Notes under the pieces: model-generated | The model's database searches: none | Seen by the model: the letters and a program-made list of their open reading frames with translations, nothing else | Told to the model about the DNA's origin: nothing | Position numbers and translations under genes: made by a program | DNA from: Komagataeibacter diospyri | GTDB taxonomy: Bacteria; Pseudomonadota; Alphaproteobacteria; Acetobacterales; Acetobacteraceae | Direction: 5' to 3' | NCBI RefSeq assembly: GCF_006538165.1 | Contig: NZ_BDLU01000003.1 | Location: forward strand, 1 to 52,712 | Length of the DNA: 52,712 bases | Shown here: piece by piece, positions 24,613 to 33,814 of the stretch | How positions within the stretch are numbered: the stretch's first letter is position 1 | How the letters are laid out: each line of letters opens with the position of its first letter

Positions 24613-26103
24613 TTACATCAACTGGATGTGGCTTTTGAATCCCAACAAGGCTGCATCACGCAGGTTGGATTGGGCATTGGGGTGAATATAGTATTCGAAC
24701 AGTGGGGTGAAGATAACGCCCGGCATGACATGTATCGCGTAATTCGCTTCCATGACGACCGTATCACGCTGCACGCCGGTCGCATGGTTGGGCAGGCTGC
24801 TTCTGTTGCCGGTGTCGATCATGTCCTGTTCTGTCATCGTTACGCCATCGGCAATCCGTGTATAGGTCAGGGCAAAGCCCATCGTGTCATACGGACGTGC
24901 GCGGAAGTAACCGCGATTGATCAGCGCCGCATATACAAGGTATTTGCGCAGCGACGTGCGCGGGTCGTTATATATCGCGCCAGACAGCGCGGTCAGGCCG
25001 GAATCCTTGTCATGGTAATGCAGCAGGCGCTGGTCGAACATGACCCATGTGGACCATGACGCGCCATGCTTTCTCTGCTTGCGGCCCGTCAGTGCGTAGG
25101 GCGCGCCGGCTACGTCAAGGTAATTGTCGTTCTGCGGCGTGCTGAACAGCTGTGCGCCGAATTTGTAATGCCCCGGCAGGGTGCCATGGCGGAACACGGG
25201 TTCCCACGCGGTTTCGATCGGCGCGGCATAACCGATGATGTTTGCGCCATTGAACTTGAAACCGGTGCGGTGCTGGTACACCTGGTAAATCCCGTCTTCA
25301 ATCGGGTACAGGCCGGTCTGCACGTAAACCGACCGGGCAGGACGACCACGCACGCGGAACCCCCATGTCCCCGCGGGGTAGCCCGCGTCGTAATTGGTGT
25401 CGGTAATGCCCTTGGGCCGTCCGCAGAAACTGCCGTTCTGGAAGTTGCAGAACAGGGGGCTGGCCGCAAAATCCGATATTTCGGCCATGCGCCCGGCGGC
25501 AATCGCCAGCCGTCCGCCCAGAAGCGTTTCCTCCCCATAGGCATAGACAAGATGGACCACCACGTTGCCGCCGCCGCCGTAATCTTCGGATGCATGGTTC
25601 AGCCAGTCGCCGAACATGCGGTTGGCGGTCGTGCCGTATCGGCCCACGGTTATCATATGGGTGGCGAACCCGTGCCAGCCCACCAGCTTGTCCCAGTCCA
25701 CGTCCAGCTGCATGGCGTACTGCCCGGCATTGCTGGCCCCCTGCTTGTAATTGCTGAACCCCGGCGTGCTGCCCCGCGTGGGCGGCGTGATCGCACCTGC
25801 GAATTCATTGGTATTGTCCACAAGGAAGTTGATGCCGCGACGGCGCAGCCATTTTGACACGGGGTTGGAAGCTACCGCTTCGGGTTGGGAAAACGGCGGC
25901 ACCCATGTCTTGTGCGAGTCATGCTTTGGCAGCGGGCGCGACACCAGCAGGCTGGGGGCCGATCCGATGTCGCGATCCATGACCTGTGCCCCTGCGGGCA
26001 TGGCCCCGTACAGCAGGCAGCCCAGCGCAAGGGTGACCGTCTGCAGCGCCGTCTGCGCGATGTTGCGCGCATGCACGGGCATTGCGGTATCTGGAAACAG
26101 CAT
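24613..26103 (-). CDS. OprB-family carbohydrate porin
   Basis: About 496 residues. An N-terminal signal region (TALQTVTLALGCLLYGAMPAGAQ, cleaved after AGAQ or so) is followed by the OprB pattern. It begins WLRRRGINFLVDNTNEFAGAITPPTRG and continues with long beta-strand segments, EDYGGGGNVVVHLVYAYGEE, WGFRVRGRPARSVYVQTGLYP and a C-terminal FEYYIHPN...SHIQLM. It would form a glucose or gluconate-type pore in the outer membrane. The frame is open back to 26190, overlapping gntP, but the ATG at 26103 has AAGGGA before it and leaves 11 bp after the gntP stop. Cotranscription with the gluconate permease suggests passage of gluconate or ketogluconates. Confidence 0.88.
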   Translation of the reverse strand: MLFPDTAMPVHARNIAQTALQTVTLALGCLLYGAMPAGAQVMDRDIGSAPSLLVSRPLPKHDSHKTWVPPFSQPEAVASNPVSKWLRRRGINFLVDNTNEFAGAITPPTRGSTPGFSNYKQGASNAGQYAMQLDVDWDKLVGWHGFATHMITVGRYGTTANRMFGDWLNHASEDYGGGGNVVVHLVYAYGEETLLGGRLAIAAGRMAEISDFAASPLFCNFQNGSFCGRPKGITDTNYDAGYPAGTWGFRVRGRPARSVYVQTGLYPIEDGIYQVYQHRTGFKFNGANIIGYAAPIETAWEPVFRHGTLPGHYKFGAQLFSTPQNDNYLDVAGAPYALTGRKQRKHGASWSTWVMFDQRLLHYHDKDSGLTALSGAIYNDPRTSLRKYLVYAALINRGYFRARPYDTMGFALTYTRIADGVTMTEQDMIDTGNRSSLPNHATGVQRDTVVMEANYAIHVMPGVIFTPLFEYYIHPNAQSNLRDAALLGFKSHIQLM

Positions 26104-26114
26104 GATCCGTCCCT

Positions 26115-27458
26115 TCAATGCACGAAAATGGAAGCGATCAGACAGAAGACCAGCCCGCATACAGCAATCAGCGTTTCCAGGACCGACCATGTCTTGATGG
26201 TCTGCGGTACGGTCAGGCCCAGATATTCCTTGATCTGCCAGAAACCGGCATCATTCATCGGGCCGAAGGCAACCGATCCCGCCCCGGTCACCAGCACCAT
26301 AAGTTCGGGTGAAACCCCGGTGCTATGTTCCAGGATGGGGGCGACAATGCCGGACGCCGTCGCCATCGCCACGGTGGATGATCCGCACGCCACACGTACG
26401 ATGGCCGCCAGAACCCATGCCAGCACCAGCAGCGGCATATGGGCGCCAAGGGCCGCATCGGTAATGGCGCGCGATACCCCGCTGTCAATCAGCACCCGGC
26501 CAAAGCCGCCGCCCGCGCCGATCAGCAGCATGATAAGCGCCGTAGGACCAAGGCATTCGTTGGTAAAGCGCAGGATGGTGGTAGCCGAAAATCCCTGCGC
26601 CACCCCCAGCACGTAAAAGGACAGCAGCGTTGCCAGCGCAAGTGCTATGTCCGTATTGCCCACGAAATGCAGCACGGTATTGGCCGTACCCTGTACCGTC
26701 GTGATCCGGTCGGCCATCGACCCGACCAGCATCAGGACAACTGGCGAAAGGATGGTAAAAACCGTCAGGAAAAAGCTCGGCATATTGGCCGTCGGTTCGT
26801 GTTTAACGAACTGTTCCGCCAGCGGGTTTACCCCGGTCAGCGACACGCGGGCAGAGGCAAAGCGGCCAAAGACCGGCCCGGCAATCACTGCGATGGGTGT
26901 GCCGATTATGATACCCAGCATGATCGTATGGCCGATATTGGCGTGATACGCGCTAAGGGCCAGCAACGCTGCCGGATGCGGCGGAATAAGCGCATGCGTG
27001 ACCGACAGCGCTGCTCCCATGGGCAGCGCCACCCGCAGCAGGGGCATATTGGTGCGGTCAGCCAGCACGAATACCAGTGGAATGAGCAGGACGAAGCCCA
27101 CCTCAAAAAACACCGGCAGGCCAATCAGCAGGCCAATCACCATCATGGCCCAGTCCACCCGTTCGCGCCCCGCGAACCCGGAGATGGTCAGTGCAATACG
27201 GTCCGCCCCGCCGGATTCCGCCAGCATCTTGCCCAGCATGGTGCCAAGCGCGATGACGGTGCCAACATGGCCGAGCACATGGCCCGCGCCATTTTCAAAG
27301 GACGCAACGACATGATCTGCCGGCATGCCCGCAAAAAGGGCAAGGGCTATGGATACGATGAAAAGAACAATGAAAGGGTTCAGACGGAACCGGGCAATCA
27401 GAACAATAACGGCCAGAATTGCCGTTACCGCAAGAGAGATGGCAAATGCCGCGCTCAT
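26115..27458 (-). CDS. gntP: GntP-family gluconate:H+ symporter
   Basis: About 447 residues with roughly 12-14 hydrophobic helices and the GntP pattern: RFRLNPFIVLFIVSIALALFAGMP near the start, GHVGTVIALGTMLGKMLAESGGADRIA, VGFVLLIPLVFVLA, ALIPPHPAALLAL, GAGGGFGRVLIDSG and CGSSTVAMATASGIVAPI. It imports gluconate or related sugar acids with protons at the inner membrane. The ATG at 27458 is preferred over a GTG at 27485. It is first in an operon with the OprB porin, beside gluconate 5-dehydrogenase, idonate dehydrogenase and gluconokinase. L-idonate or 5-ketogluconate may also be carried. No regulator gene of the GntR/LacI type is visible in the locus. Confidence 0.9.
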   Translation of the reverse strand: MSAAFAISLAVTAILAVIVLIARFRLNPFIVLFIVSIALALFAGMPADHVVASFENGAGHVLGHVGTVIALGTMLGKMLAESGGADRIALTISGFAGRERVDWAMMVIGLLIGLPVFFEVGFVLLIPLVFVLADRTNMPLLRVALPMGAALSVTHALIPPHPAALLALSAYHANIGHTIMLGIIIGTPIAVIAGPVFGRFASARVSLTGVNPLAEQFVKHEPTANMPSFFLTVFTILSPVVLMLVGSMADRITTVQGTANTVLHFVGNTDIALALATLLSFYVLGVAQGFSATTILRFTNECLGPTALIMLLIGAGGGFGRVLIDSGVSRAITDAALGAHMPLLVLAWVLAAIVRVACGSSTVAMATASGIVAPILEHSTGVSPELMVLVTGAGSVAFGPMNDAGFWQIKEYLGLTVPQTIKTWSVLETLIAVCGLVFCLIASIFVH

Positions 27459-28084
27459 CCCATCAATACTCCCATGGTTTGACACAATGCCTAACGCCTG
27501 CGGTTGACGGGAAGGTCAGGGCATAAAGAAAATGTTATGAAAACATCTTTTGTACTATAATTGTTCTGATGCCTGCGGCAGGATATGAAATAAAAATAAA
27601 CATCGAAACTGAAGATATACATGCCTTTTACAGCCAGATTTTTTATAAATTGTGCAATGCACAATGTCTGGTACAGGCCAAAAGGATGAGGAACTGCTGA
27701 ATGGTGTCGTGCTGGCTGGTTTGAGGCTCCCAGGGGCGTTAATCGATAGTGCTGTCTGGCGTTCCTCAATCTACTTTTTAAGTAGGGTGAATATTTCTCC
27801 CCTTCAGGCTATCAAGCGGCTGCGCTGATTCATTCGAGGAACAGGACGCATCGCATATTACAGACGATATTGGCCATCCCGATCCTGATGGTGGCCCGCG
27901 TGATCCCGACAGATCGCATGGAACAGCCCATCGGGGTGATAAGTTACCCGTCGTGATCGCGTAGCTTTCCATACAGGGCAACGGGCCTGCGGCACGATTG
28001 TCCAGCCGCACGCGCAGACGTGTAAGGGTATTGGCGCGCGGTCCTGCTATGATCAGAGTCCTGATAACACAGACGGACATTCTC
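27459..28084. other. Divergent promoter region gntP / gno, no gene supported
   Basis: About 625 bp between the starts of gntP (minus) and gno (plus). The first half (27520-27680) is AT-rich and must hold promoters. The part at 27780-28040 is GC-richer and looks like former coding DNA in no single frame; I could not assign it. Open frames there (27491-27769 and 27778-28245, minus) lack recognisable domains or start sites and are considered chance. Confidence 0.5.
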
Positions 28085-28855
28085 ATGCGGGATGATACCC
28101 TTTTTTCACTTGCCGGAAGGCGGGCGCTTGTGACCGGAGCCTCCCGTGGCATTGGCCTGACCCTCGCGCGTGGCCTTGGTCGGTATGGGGCAGAAATTGT
28201 GCTGAATGGCCGCCACCCCGAACCACTGGAGGCCGCCCGCGCCATGCTGGAACGCGAAGGGGTGGATGCCGCGATCGCACCCTTTGACGTGACTGATCAG
28301 GATGCCGTCATTGCAGGGGTTGAAAAGATAGAGAGCGAATACGGGCCAATTGACATCCTGATCAACAATGCGGGTATCCAGCGCCGTGCGCCGCTGGACC
28401 AGTTCAGCCGGGCAGACTGGGATGCCCTGATCGCGACGAACCTTAACGCGGTTTTCTTTGTGGGGCAGGCCGTAGCAAAGCATATGTTGCCGCGTGGGCG
28501 AGGGAAGATCGTCAATATCTGTTCGGTACAGAGCGAACTGGCACGCCCAGGAATCGCGCCCTATACCGCCACCAAGGGGGCGGTCAAAAACCTGACCAGA
28601 GGGATGGCAACGGACTGGGCCCGTCACGGCCTGCAGGTCAACGGGCTTGCGCCGGGTTATTTTAAAACGGAAATGAATGAAAAGCTCGTGGCGGATCAGG
28701 CATTCACACAGTGGCTGTGCCAGCGCACGCCTGCCGGTCGGTGGGGGAATGTGGAGGAACTTGTCGGGGCGGCTGTCTTTCTGTCTTCCGATGCTTCAAG
28801 CTTTGTCAACGGGCATGTGCTCATGGTTGACGGGGGCATAACCGTTTCCGTGTAA
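28085..28855 (+). CDS. gno: Gluconate 5-dehydrogenase (SDR), NADP-linked
   Basis: A 256-residue SDR that I recognise as gluconate 5-dehydrogenase from its close likeness to the Gluconobacter enzyme: FSLAGRRALVTGASRGIGLTLARGL, INNAGIQRRAPL, GKIVNICSVQSELARPGIAPYTATKGAVKNL, HGLQVNGLAPGYFKTEMNEKL and the ending NGHVLMVDGGITVS. Catalytic Ser, Tyr-x3-Lys are intact. It interconverts D-gluconate and 5-keto-D-gluconate in the cytoplasm. The frame is open from 27998, but the ATG at 28085 matches the family start (MRDDTLFSL). The site before it is weak (GGAC). It faces idnD tail to tail over a shared terminator. In idonate catabolism it performs the second step. Confidence 0.93.
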   Translation: MRDDTLFSLAGRRALVTGASRGIGLTLARGLGRYGAEIVLNGRHPEPLEAARAMLEREGVDAAIAPFDVTDQDAVIAGVEKIESEYGPIDILINNAGIQRRAPLDQFSRADWDALIATNLNAVFFVGQAVAKHMLPRGRGKIVNICSVQSELARPGIAPYTATKGAVKNLTRGMATDWARHGLQVNGLAPGYFKTEMNEKLVADQAFTQWLCQRTPAGRWGNVEELVGAAVFLSSDASSFVNGHVLMVDGGITVSV

Positions 28856-28872
28856 ATGGAAGCCGGACTTCT

Positions 28873-28910
28873 TGCCCATTCCTGTCGATAAGGTCGGACA
28901 GAAATGGGCA
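28873..28910. terminator. Bidirectional hairpin between gno and idnD
   Basis: TGCCCATTCCTGTC (28873-28886) pairs with GACAGAAATGGGCA (28897-28910), 13 of 14 positions, 10-base loop. It fills the gap between two convergent genes, so it probably serves both transcripts. Confidence 0.65.
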
Positions 28911-28918
28911 GCGTTCCT

Positions 28919-29980
28919 TCAACTGCTCAGGGACAGCAGGATCTTGGCTGCCTGCCTGCGGTCTGGCGCCAGGGCGAAGGCTGCGGCAAATTCACTCAGG
29001 GGAAACTGCTGGGTGACCAGAATATCAGCAATTTCGGGCCGTTCGGCCAGTAGGGCAAGGGCTGCATCGAATTCCGTGTCAAAACGGAAGGTGCCCCTGA
29101 AATCGAGTTCACGGTTGATGATCTGGGCAATCGGCACGGGTATGTCCCCTGGCGGGAACATGCCAACCTGTACCATCATGCCACCCCGCCGTGTGCGGGC
29201 TATGGCTGCAGGCAGGGCGGCTGGCACGCCTGTGGCCTCAAACAGGATATCGAATTCTTCCTCCACTGCGGCATGGCGGGTGTTGTAGCACCTGCTTGCG
29301 CCCAGCCGGGTTGCGCGCTGGAGTGGAAAATCTTCCAGGTCGGTTGCAACAATCCGTTTTGCCCCGTGATGCACCAGCCCCGCTACGATTAACAGCCCGA
29401 TTGGTCCTGCACCCTGCACCATCACGCTACGACCGTGTACATCGCCCGCGCGCGCAATGGCATGCAGGGCCACGGATAAAGGTTCGGCAAGACAGGCGTG
29501 GCGGAGAGTCAGGCCGGGGGGAAGGGAATGGAGCTGTGCCGCCTTGACTGTCATCGCCCGGCGAAAGCCGCCATCGGTATGGGGATCACGTGCGGCACTT
29601 CCCAGAAAATGCATGTTGCGACACAGGTTGCGCTGTTCGCGCATACATTCGGGGCAGTGGCCACAGGGCCGCGCCGGGTGAATGGCCACGGCCTCGCCTA
29701 CGGAAAAGCCTTTCACATCGCGGCCCAGCGCGTCAATGGTGCCCGAGACTTCATGCCCCAGAACCATGGGGGCGTGCAGTACGGATGCACCGACACCCCC
29801 ATGAGAAAAATAATGCAGGTCCGAACCACATATGCCGCCCCAGGCCATATTTACCCGCACTTCATCAGGGCCGGGTTGGGGCAGGGGCGCTGGGTCCAGC
29901 CTCAGGTCATGCGGTGCATGGATAACAAGTGCTTCGGTCAGGCAGGAACCAATATTTTCATGACTCGCTTCAGTATACAC
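28919..29980 (-). CDS. idnD: L-idonate 5-dehydrogenase (zinc-type medium-chain dehydrogenase)
   Basis: A zinc MDR enzyme. Near the N-terminus CGSDLHYFSHGGVG holds the catalytic-zinc Cys, and GHEVSG its His. Structural-zinc cysteines follow in CGHCPECMREQRNLC, and a Rossmann motif in VMVQGAGPIGLLIVAG. The pattern HPARPCGHCPEC and the neighbourhood (gno, gntK, gntP) fit L-idonate 5-dehydrogenase, which makes 5-ketogluconate for gno to reduce. The frame is open to 30196 and several starts are possible. The GTG at 29980 gives 353 residues, near the family length, with GGGGAG upstream; ATGs at 30037 and 30061 would add 19 or 27 residues. A sorbitol- or threonine-dehydrogenase-like annotation is the alternative. 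Confidence 0.85.
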   Translation of the reverse strand: MYTEASHENIGSCLTEALVIHAPHDLRLDPAPLPQPGPDEVRVNMAWGGICGSDLHYFSHGGVGASVLHAPMVLGHEVSGTIDALGRDVKGFSVGEAVAIHPARPCGHCPECMREQRNLCRNMHFLGSAARDPHTDGGFRRAMTVKAAQLHSLPPGLTLRHACLAEPLSVALHAIARAGDVHGRSVMVQGAGPIGLLIVAGLVHHGAKRIVATDLEDFPLQRATRLGASRCYNTRHAAVEEEFDILFEATGVPAALPAAIARTRRGGMMVQVGMFPPGDIPVPIAQIINRELDFRGTFRFDTEFDAALALLAERPEIADILVTQQFPLSEFAAAFALAPDRRQAAKILLSLSS

Positions 29981-30331
29981 GTTCAGAATGCTCCCCGCCT
30001 GTAACAGGGCCGCCGCTTCGTAGGGAGGGCAGGCCATTTTTCTGTTTTTTTGAGACGACATGACAGCGTTGGATAGTGCATGGCAAAAAAGATAAGGCCG
30101 CGCTCGCTCTAACGAGACAGCAGACGGTCTGGTTTCCAGCATGACAAGGACAATGTCAGTCATCGTTTCAATCGCCGGTGGAGGATGTGCGGACAACTCC
30201 TCAGGCCGCTGGTGGACGGATCAGTTACATGGCGGCATGGGAGAGGCACGACCTGAGGTTGAGATCGGCTTGCCTGTGTTATGCCATGATGGTCCAGAAG
30301 ATGGTGGGAAAGCTGTTCCTGCGGGTTTCCA

Positions 30332-30547
30332 TTAATCCAGTCGTATCATCTCGAACTGCTGTTTTGTCGCACGGTCGGCCTCATCAAAATAGTCACGCAG
30401 AAACTGCATCCGATCGAAAGCGTTGTTCTGTCTGGCACGAGATGGCGCAGTCGCGCTGACTGGTGGCGCTGCGATATGTTCCTGCCATAGCAGACAGGCG
30501 CGATAGAGCCGGACAAACCGTGCGCGTAGATCCAGTGCTGTGCGCAT
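30332..30547 (-). CDS. Hypothetical small protein (71 aa), uncertain
   Basis: A minus-strand frame from ATG 30547 giving a basic, helix-forming protein with RLYRACLLWQEHI and FLRDYFDEADRATKQQFEMIRLD. No family recognised. The coding-like amino-acid composition is the only support; the ribosome site is weak. The surrounding 29981-30778 stretch, between idnD and gntK, holds their promoters and otherwise nothing I can identify. It may be a decayed gene. Confidence 0.3.
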   Translation of the reverse strand: MRTALDLRARFVRLYRACLLWQEHIAAPPVSATAPSRARQNNAFDRMQFLRDYFDEADRATKQQFEMIRLD

Positions 30548-30778
30548 GGTAGCCTGAATATTGTCCAGCCTGAAGCGTCTGTATCGATTACGGGACCGGT
30601 CAGTATTTCATGAATGTCTGTACGCTACTATTTTACTGGATTTATTTATCCCGTTTCTGTCAGGGTGGGACGGCCTTGAACGTCAACTGGCTGAGAAACG
30701 ATTACTTGCCTCTCTGTTTTCTGTTCAGAAAGACGAAAGCTGACCATTTTCTCATGATGATATTCGGTAGGATGCGCA

Positions 30779-31348
30779 ATGTATGATACTGGGCAGAAGA
30801 CGGTATCACTCTCACGTAGATTTGGTGAAGCAGGACGACCGTGTGTGCTGATTGTTATGGGCGTGTCAGGTTGTGGCAAAAGTACACTTGCCCAACTGAT
30901 GGCTGAACGGATGGCCTGGCCCCTTATCGAAGGGGACGACCTGCATCCACCCGCCAATATTGCCCGAATGAGCAACGGTATTCCGTTGACCGATACGGAT
31001 CGTACGCCATGGCTTGATCTTATTGCTGGCCGGATACAGTCATGGCGGGATGCAGGCCAGTGTGGCATTGTGACGTGTTCATCACTCAAGCGTAGTTACC
31101 GTAGACAGATTGGCAGCGACAGCGCGGATGTCTGTTTTGTCTATCTCAAGGGCAGCAGGGAGGACATCATGCCCCGCCTGTACCAGCGCACCGGCCATTT
31201 CATGCCGGTTGCCATGCTGGACAGCCAGTTCGCCACGCTGGAGGAACCCGACATGCATGAGGAAGTGGTCATGGTTCTTGATGTCAACGCCCCGCAGGAA
31301 CATCTGGCTGAACGGGCCTGTGCACATCTGACTCAGTTTTCTCTGTAA
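30779..31348 (+). CDS. gntK: Gluconokinase
   Basis: A 189-residue P-loop kinase with the gluconokinase pattern. VLIVMGVSGCGKSTLAQLMAER holds the Walker A motif from about residue 28, EGDDLHPPANIARMSNGIPLTDTDRTPWL the substrate region, and VTCSSLKRSYRRQI and GHFMPVAMLDSQFATLEEP are family-typical. It phosphorylates gluconate to 6-phosphogluconate for the pentose phosphate pathway, completing the route idonate, 5-ketogluconate, gluconate, 6-phosphogluconate. An extension of some 20 residues precedes the P-loop. The start at 30779 has GGTAGGA upstream. It stands alone on the plus strand, after a 580-bp gap, and is followed by an IS5 relic. Confidence 0.92.
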   Translation: MYDTGQKTVSLSRRFGEAGRPCVLIVMGVSGCGKSTLAQLMAERMAWPLIEGDDLHPPANIARMSNGIPLTDTDRTPWLDLIAGRIQSWRDAGQCGIVTCSSLKRSYRRQIGSDSADVCFVYLKGSREDIMPRLYQRTGHFMPVAMLDSQFATLEEPDMHEEVVMVLDVNAPQEHLAERACAHLTQFSL

Positions 31349-31399
31349 AAAACACGGTGTGCCATGACCAGTATTCCCTCAATATCTGATACCGAAATT

Positions 31400-31892
31400 C
31401 CTGAAGCCCTGGCGTGGCCTGTCTGCCCTTTTTGGTGACTGGAAGAATGTTCACAGACGACTGGGCCGCTGGTGCGCAAGTGGCGTGATCGAACGGATTT
31501 TCCGGCATCTGCCCGCCGATCGCGATAATGCATACATGCTGACTGACAGCATGATTGTCCGTGCACATCAGCACAGCGCAGTTGCCCGTAAAAAGTGGGC
31601 GTAGATCAGGCCATCGGACGATCCCGGAACCTTCATCGCCGACAAGGTTTATGATGCCGTTCCGCTCATTGAAAAGCTTGAATAGCGGCAGATCACACCG
31701 TTATCGCGTCAAAGGAAAAACCGACGCAATTCCCGGAAAATTATGCTCTTGCTTTATAAAAAACAAAACATCATTGAACGCTTCTTCGCCAGACTGAAGC
31801 AGTTCAGAGGCATTGCAACACGCTATGATAAGCTGCAATCAATCTTCATCGCAGCAGTGCAACTTGTCCCCGCTATCATTGGAATCAACTGA
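31400..31892 (+). pseudogene. IS5-family transposase relic (IS427-like)
   Basis: Broken pieces of an IS5-type transposase read in order. GLSALFGDWKNVHRRLGRWC and ASGVIERIFRHL come first, then MIVRAHQHSAVARKKWA ending in TAG. After an internal deletion DPGTFIADKVYDA follows, then another in-frame stop, and the C-terminal NIIERFFARLKQFRGIATRY with the catalytic glutamate, ending at the TGA at 31890. The first catalytic Asp region survives (TDSMIVRAH). At least two stops and a deletion make it non-functional. Terminal repeats are not clear. Confidence 0.75.
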
Positions 31893-32377
31893 CGACATGC
31901 CCTAACTTTTCAAGGGGGGCAGATCGGAACAAAACAGCCAGATTATGTTTGACGCTATCAAACAGGCTTTCGTATTCAATTTTATATGATCAGGGATGCA
32001 GACACAACAGACCTTCGGACCAGGTCTGGCTAGCCCACATTATGTCTGGAATGCATGAGCAGGTTATACGGGGAAATCATCCTCTGCTTAAAAACAGGGG
32101 ATATCCGCCAAATATTCTGTGATTGATTATTAATATTTTTCGATTGTCTATATTCATCTATAACTATACAAAACCTTCCAATGCTACGATTATAAACGCC
32201 GCTTATGATCTTATGTATAATCTCTCTTGGACGTCATACGTCTGATTGATCTACTATCATTTCCAAGACACCGAAGCATGTATCCGTCTTTCAGGCCGGT
32301 CCATTGCTTGCGGGGCCACTATGCCGAGAAGTTCTTTATAATTTTTATTCCTCTCGCCATAAGTTTTGGAAGTATCG
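31893..32377. other. AT-rich region before the bd-oxidase operon, no gene
   Basis: About 485 bp, strongly AT-rich, without a supported gene. It should contain the promoter of the cio operon. A near-match to an FNR-type box (TTGAT ... ATCAT around 32244-32260) has a spacing that does not fit and is not claimed. Confidence 0.5.
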
Positions 32378-33811
32378 ATGCAGTACGCACATGACCCGGC
32401 GCTTCTTCTGGCGCGCTTTCAGTTCGCCTTTACCGTAGGCGTCCATATCATCTTTCCAGCCTTTTCAATCGGGCTGGCGGCCTATCTGGCGGTGCTGGAA
32501 GGGCTGTGGCTCAGGACCGGACGCCCCGTATTCCTTGATCTTTACCGATACTGGATCAAGGTGTTCTCCATTGTCTTTGGCATGGGCGTCGTCTCGGGAC
32601 TGGTCATGTCGTATGAATTCGGCACCAACTGGTCGATCTTTTCCAAAAAGGCCGGGCCGATTACGGGCGTGCTTCTGTCCTATGAAGTCATGACCGCCTT
32701 CTTTCTGGAGGCAGGATTCCTTGGCGTCATGCTGTTTGGCATGAACAAGGTGGGGCGCAAACTGCATTTTGCCGCCACGTGCTGCGTATCGGTCGGCACC
32801 CTGATTTCCATGACGTGGATCCTGTCATCCAATTCATGGATGCAGACCCCGCGCGGTTACACCATCGACCCGGCTACCGGGCGGTTCATGCCCGCCGACT
32901 GGCTGGCCATCATCTTCAATCCGTCCTTTCCGTTCCGTCTGGTGCATATGGGGCTGGCGGCGTTCCTGTCCGTCGCCTTCATCGTGGGGGCGACGGGGGC
33001 ATGGCACATGCTGAAGGCCCGCAAAGCAGGAAAGATCTCCAGCGAGCCGGTGCGGGTCATGTTCTCCATGGCCATGTGGATGGCTGCAATTGTCGCCCCT
33101 CTGCAGATCCTGGCGGGCGATGCGCATGGCCTGAACACGCTCAAATATCAGCCGGTGAAGATTGCGGCGATGGAAGGGGACTGGGTATCGGAAGATCATG
33201 CGCCCGAACTGCTGTTCGGCATTCCCAACATGAAGACCGAACATACGGATTATGCCATCAGACTGCCACTGGCCGGGTCGCTGATCCTGACACACAGCCT
33301 GAATGGCAAGGTGCCCGGCATGAAGGATTTTCCCCGTGACCAGCGGCCGCCTTCACCGGTCATCTTCTTCTCTTTCCGCATCATGGTCGCCCTGGGCATG
33401 CTGATGATGCTGGTCGGATTATGGTCGCTGTGGCTGCGGCGGAACAGCACGCTGTTCACCAACCCGGTTTTCCACCGTGTCGCGCTATGCATGGCGCCCG
33501 CAGGATTCCTCGCGCTGCTGTGTGGCTGGGTTACGACGGAAGTAGGGCGCCAGCCATGGACGGTCTACGGCCTGCTGCGCACGTCTGACAGCGTATCACC
33601 GGTTGCCCTGTCCTCCATGGCGTTTTCGATGACAGCGTTCGTGGTGGTCTACGTGCTCGTGTTCGGATCAGGTCTGGGCATTCTGGTCCGCATGCTGAGG
33701 CGGGCGCCGCAGGAAGGCGAGCATGATACCCCGCCCGGGCACGCTACCGAGATTCTGGCAGCCCGCATGCATCCGGGTGTGATTGATCCTTCTACTGGCA
33801 AAGGAGCCTGA
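32378..33811 (+). CDS. cioA: Cytochrome bd-type ubiquinol oxidase subunit I (cyanide-insensitive type)
   Basis: A 477-residue, roughly nine-helix membrane protein. FQFAFTVGVHIIFPAFSIGLAAYLAVLEG carries the first conserved heme His, then VFSIVFGMGVVSGLVMSYEFGTNW, LSYEVMTAFFLEAGFLGVMLFG with the buried glutamates, and FPFRLVHMGLAAFLSV with a second heme ligand. The Q loop is short, characteristic of CIO/CydA of Pseudomonas and acetic acid bacteria. It oxidises ubiquinol and reduces oxygen at the inner membrane. The ATG at 32378 has GGAAG before it; the frame also opens at 32366. First gene of a series cioA, cioB, DUF2474. Confidence 0.92.
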   Translation: MQYAHDPALLLARFQFAFTVGVHIIFPAFSIGLAAYLAVLEGLWLRTGRPVFLDLYRYWIKVFSIVFGMGVVSGLVMSYEFGTNWSIFSKKAGPITGVLLSYEVMTAFFLEAGFLGVMLFGMNKVGRKLHFAATCCVSVGTLISMTWILSSNSWMQTPRGYTIDPATGRFMPADWLAIIFNPSFPFRLVHMGLAAFLSVAFIVGATGAWHMLKARKAGKISSEPVRVMFSMAMWMAAIVAPLQILAGDAHGLNTLKYQPVKIAAMEGDWVSEDHAPELLFGIPNMKTEHTDYAIRLPLAGSLILTHSLNGKVPGMKDFPRDQRPPSPVIFFSFRIMVALGMLMMLVGLWSLWLRRNSTLFTNPVFHRVALCMAPAGFLALLCGWVTTEVGRQPWTVYGLLRTSDSVSPVALSSMAFSMTAFVVVYVLVFGSGLGILVRMLRRAPQEGEHDTPPGHATEILAARMHPGVIDPSTGKGA

Positions 33812-33814
33812 GGC

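Noticed and set aside
27491..28245. Two minus-strand frames between gntP and gno
   Set aside because: Neither has recognisable domains. The second overlaps the start of gno and is its antisense shadow in part.
32244..32260. FNR/ANR-type box upstream of cioA
   Set aside because: The half-sites resemble TTGAT and ATCA(A), but the spacing is not the required four bases.
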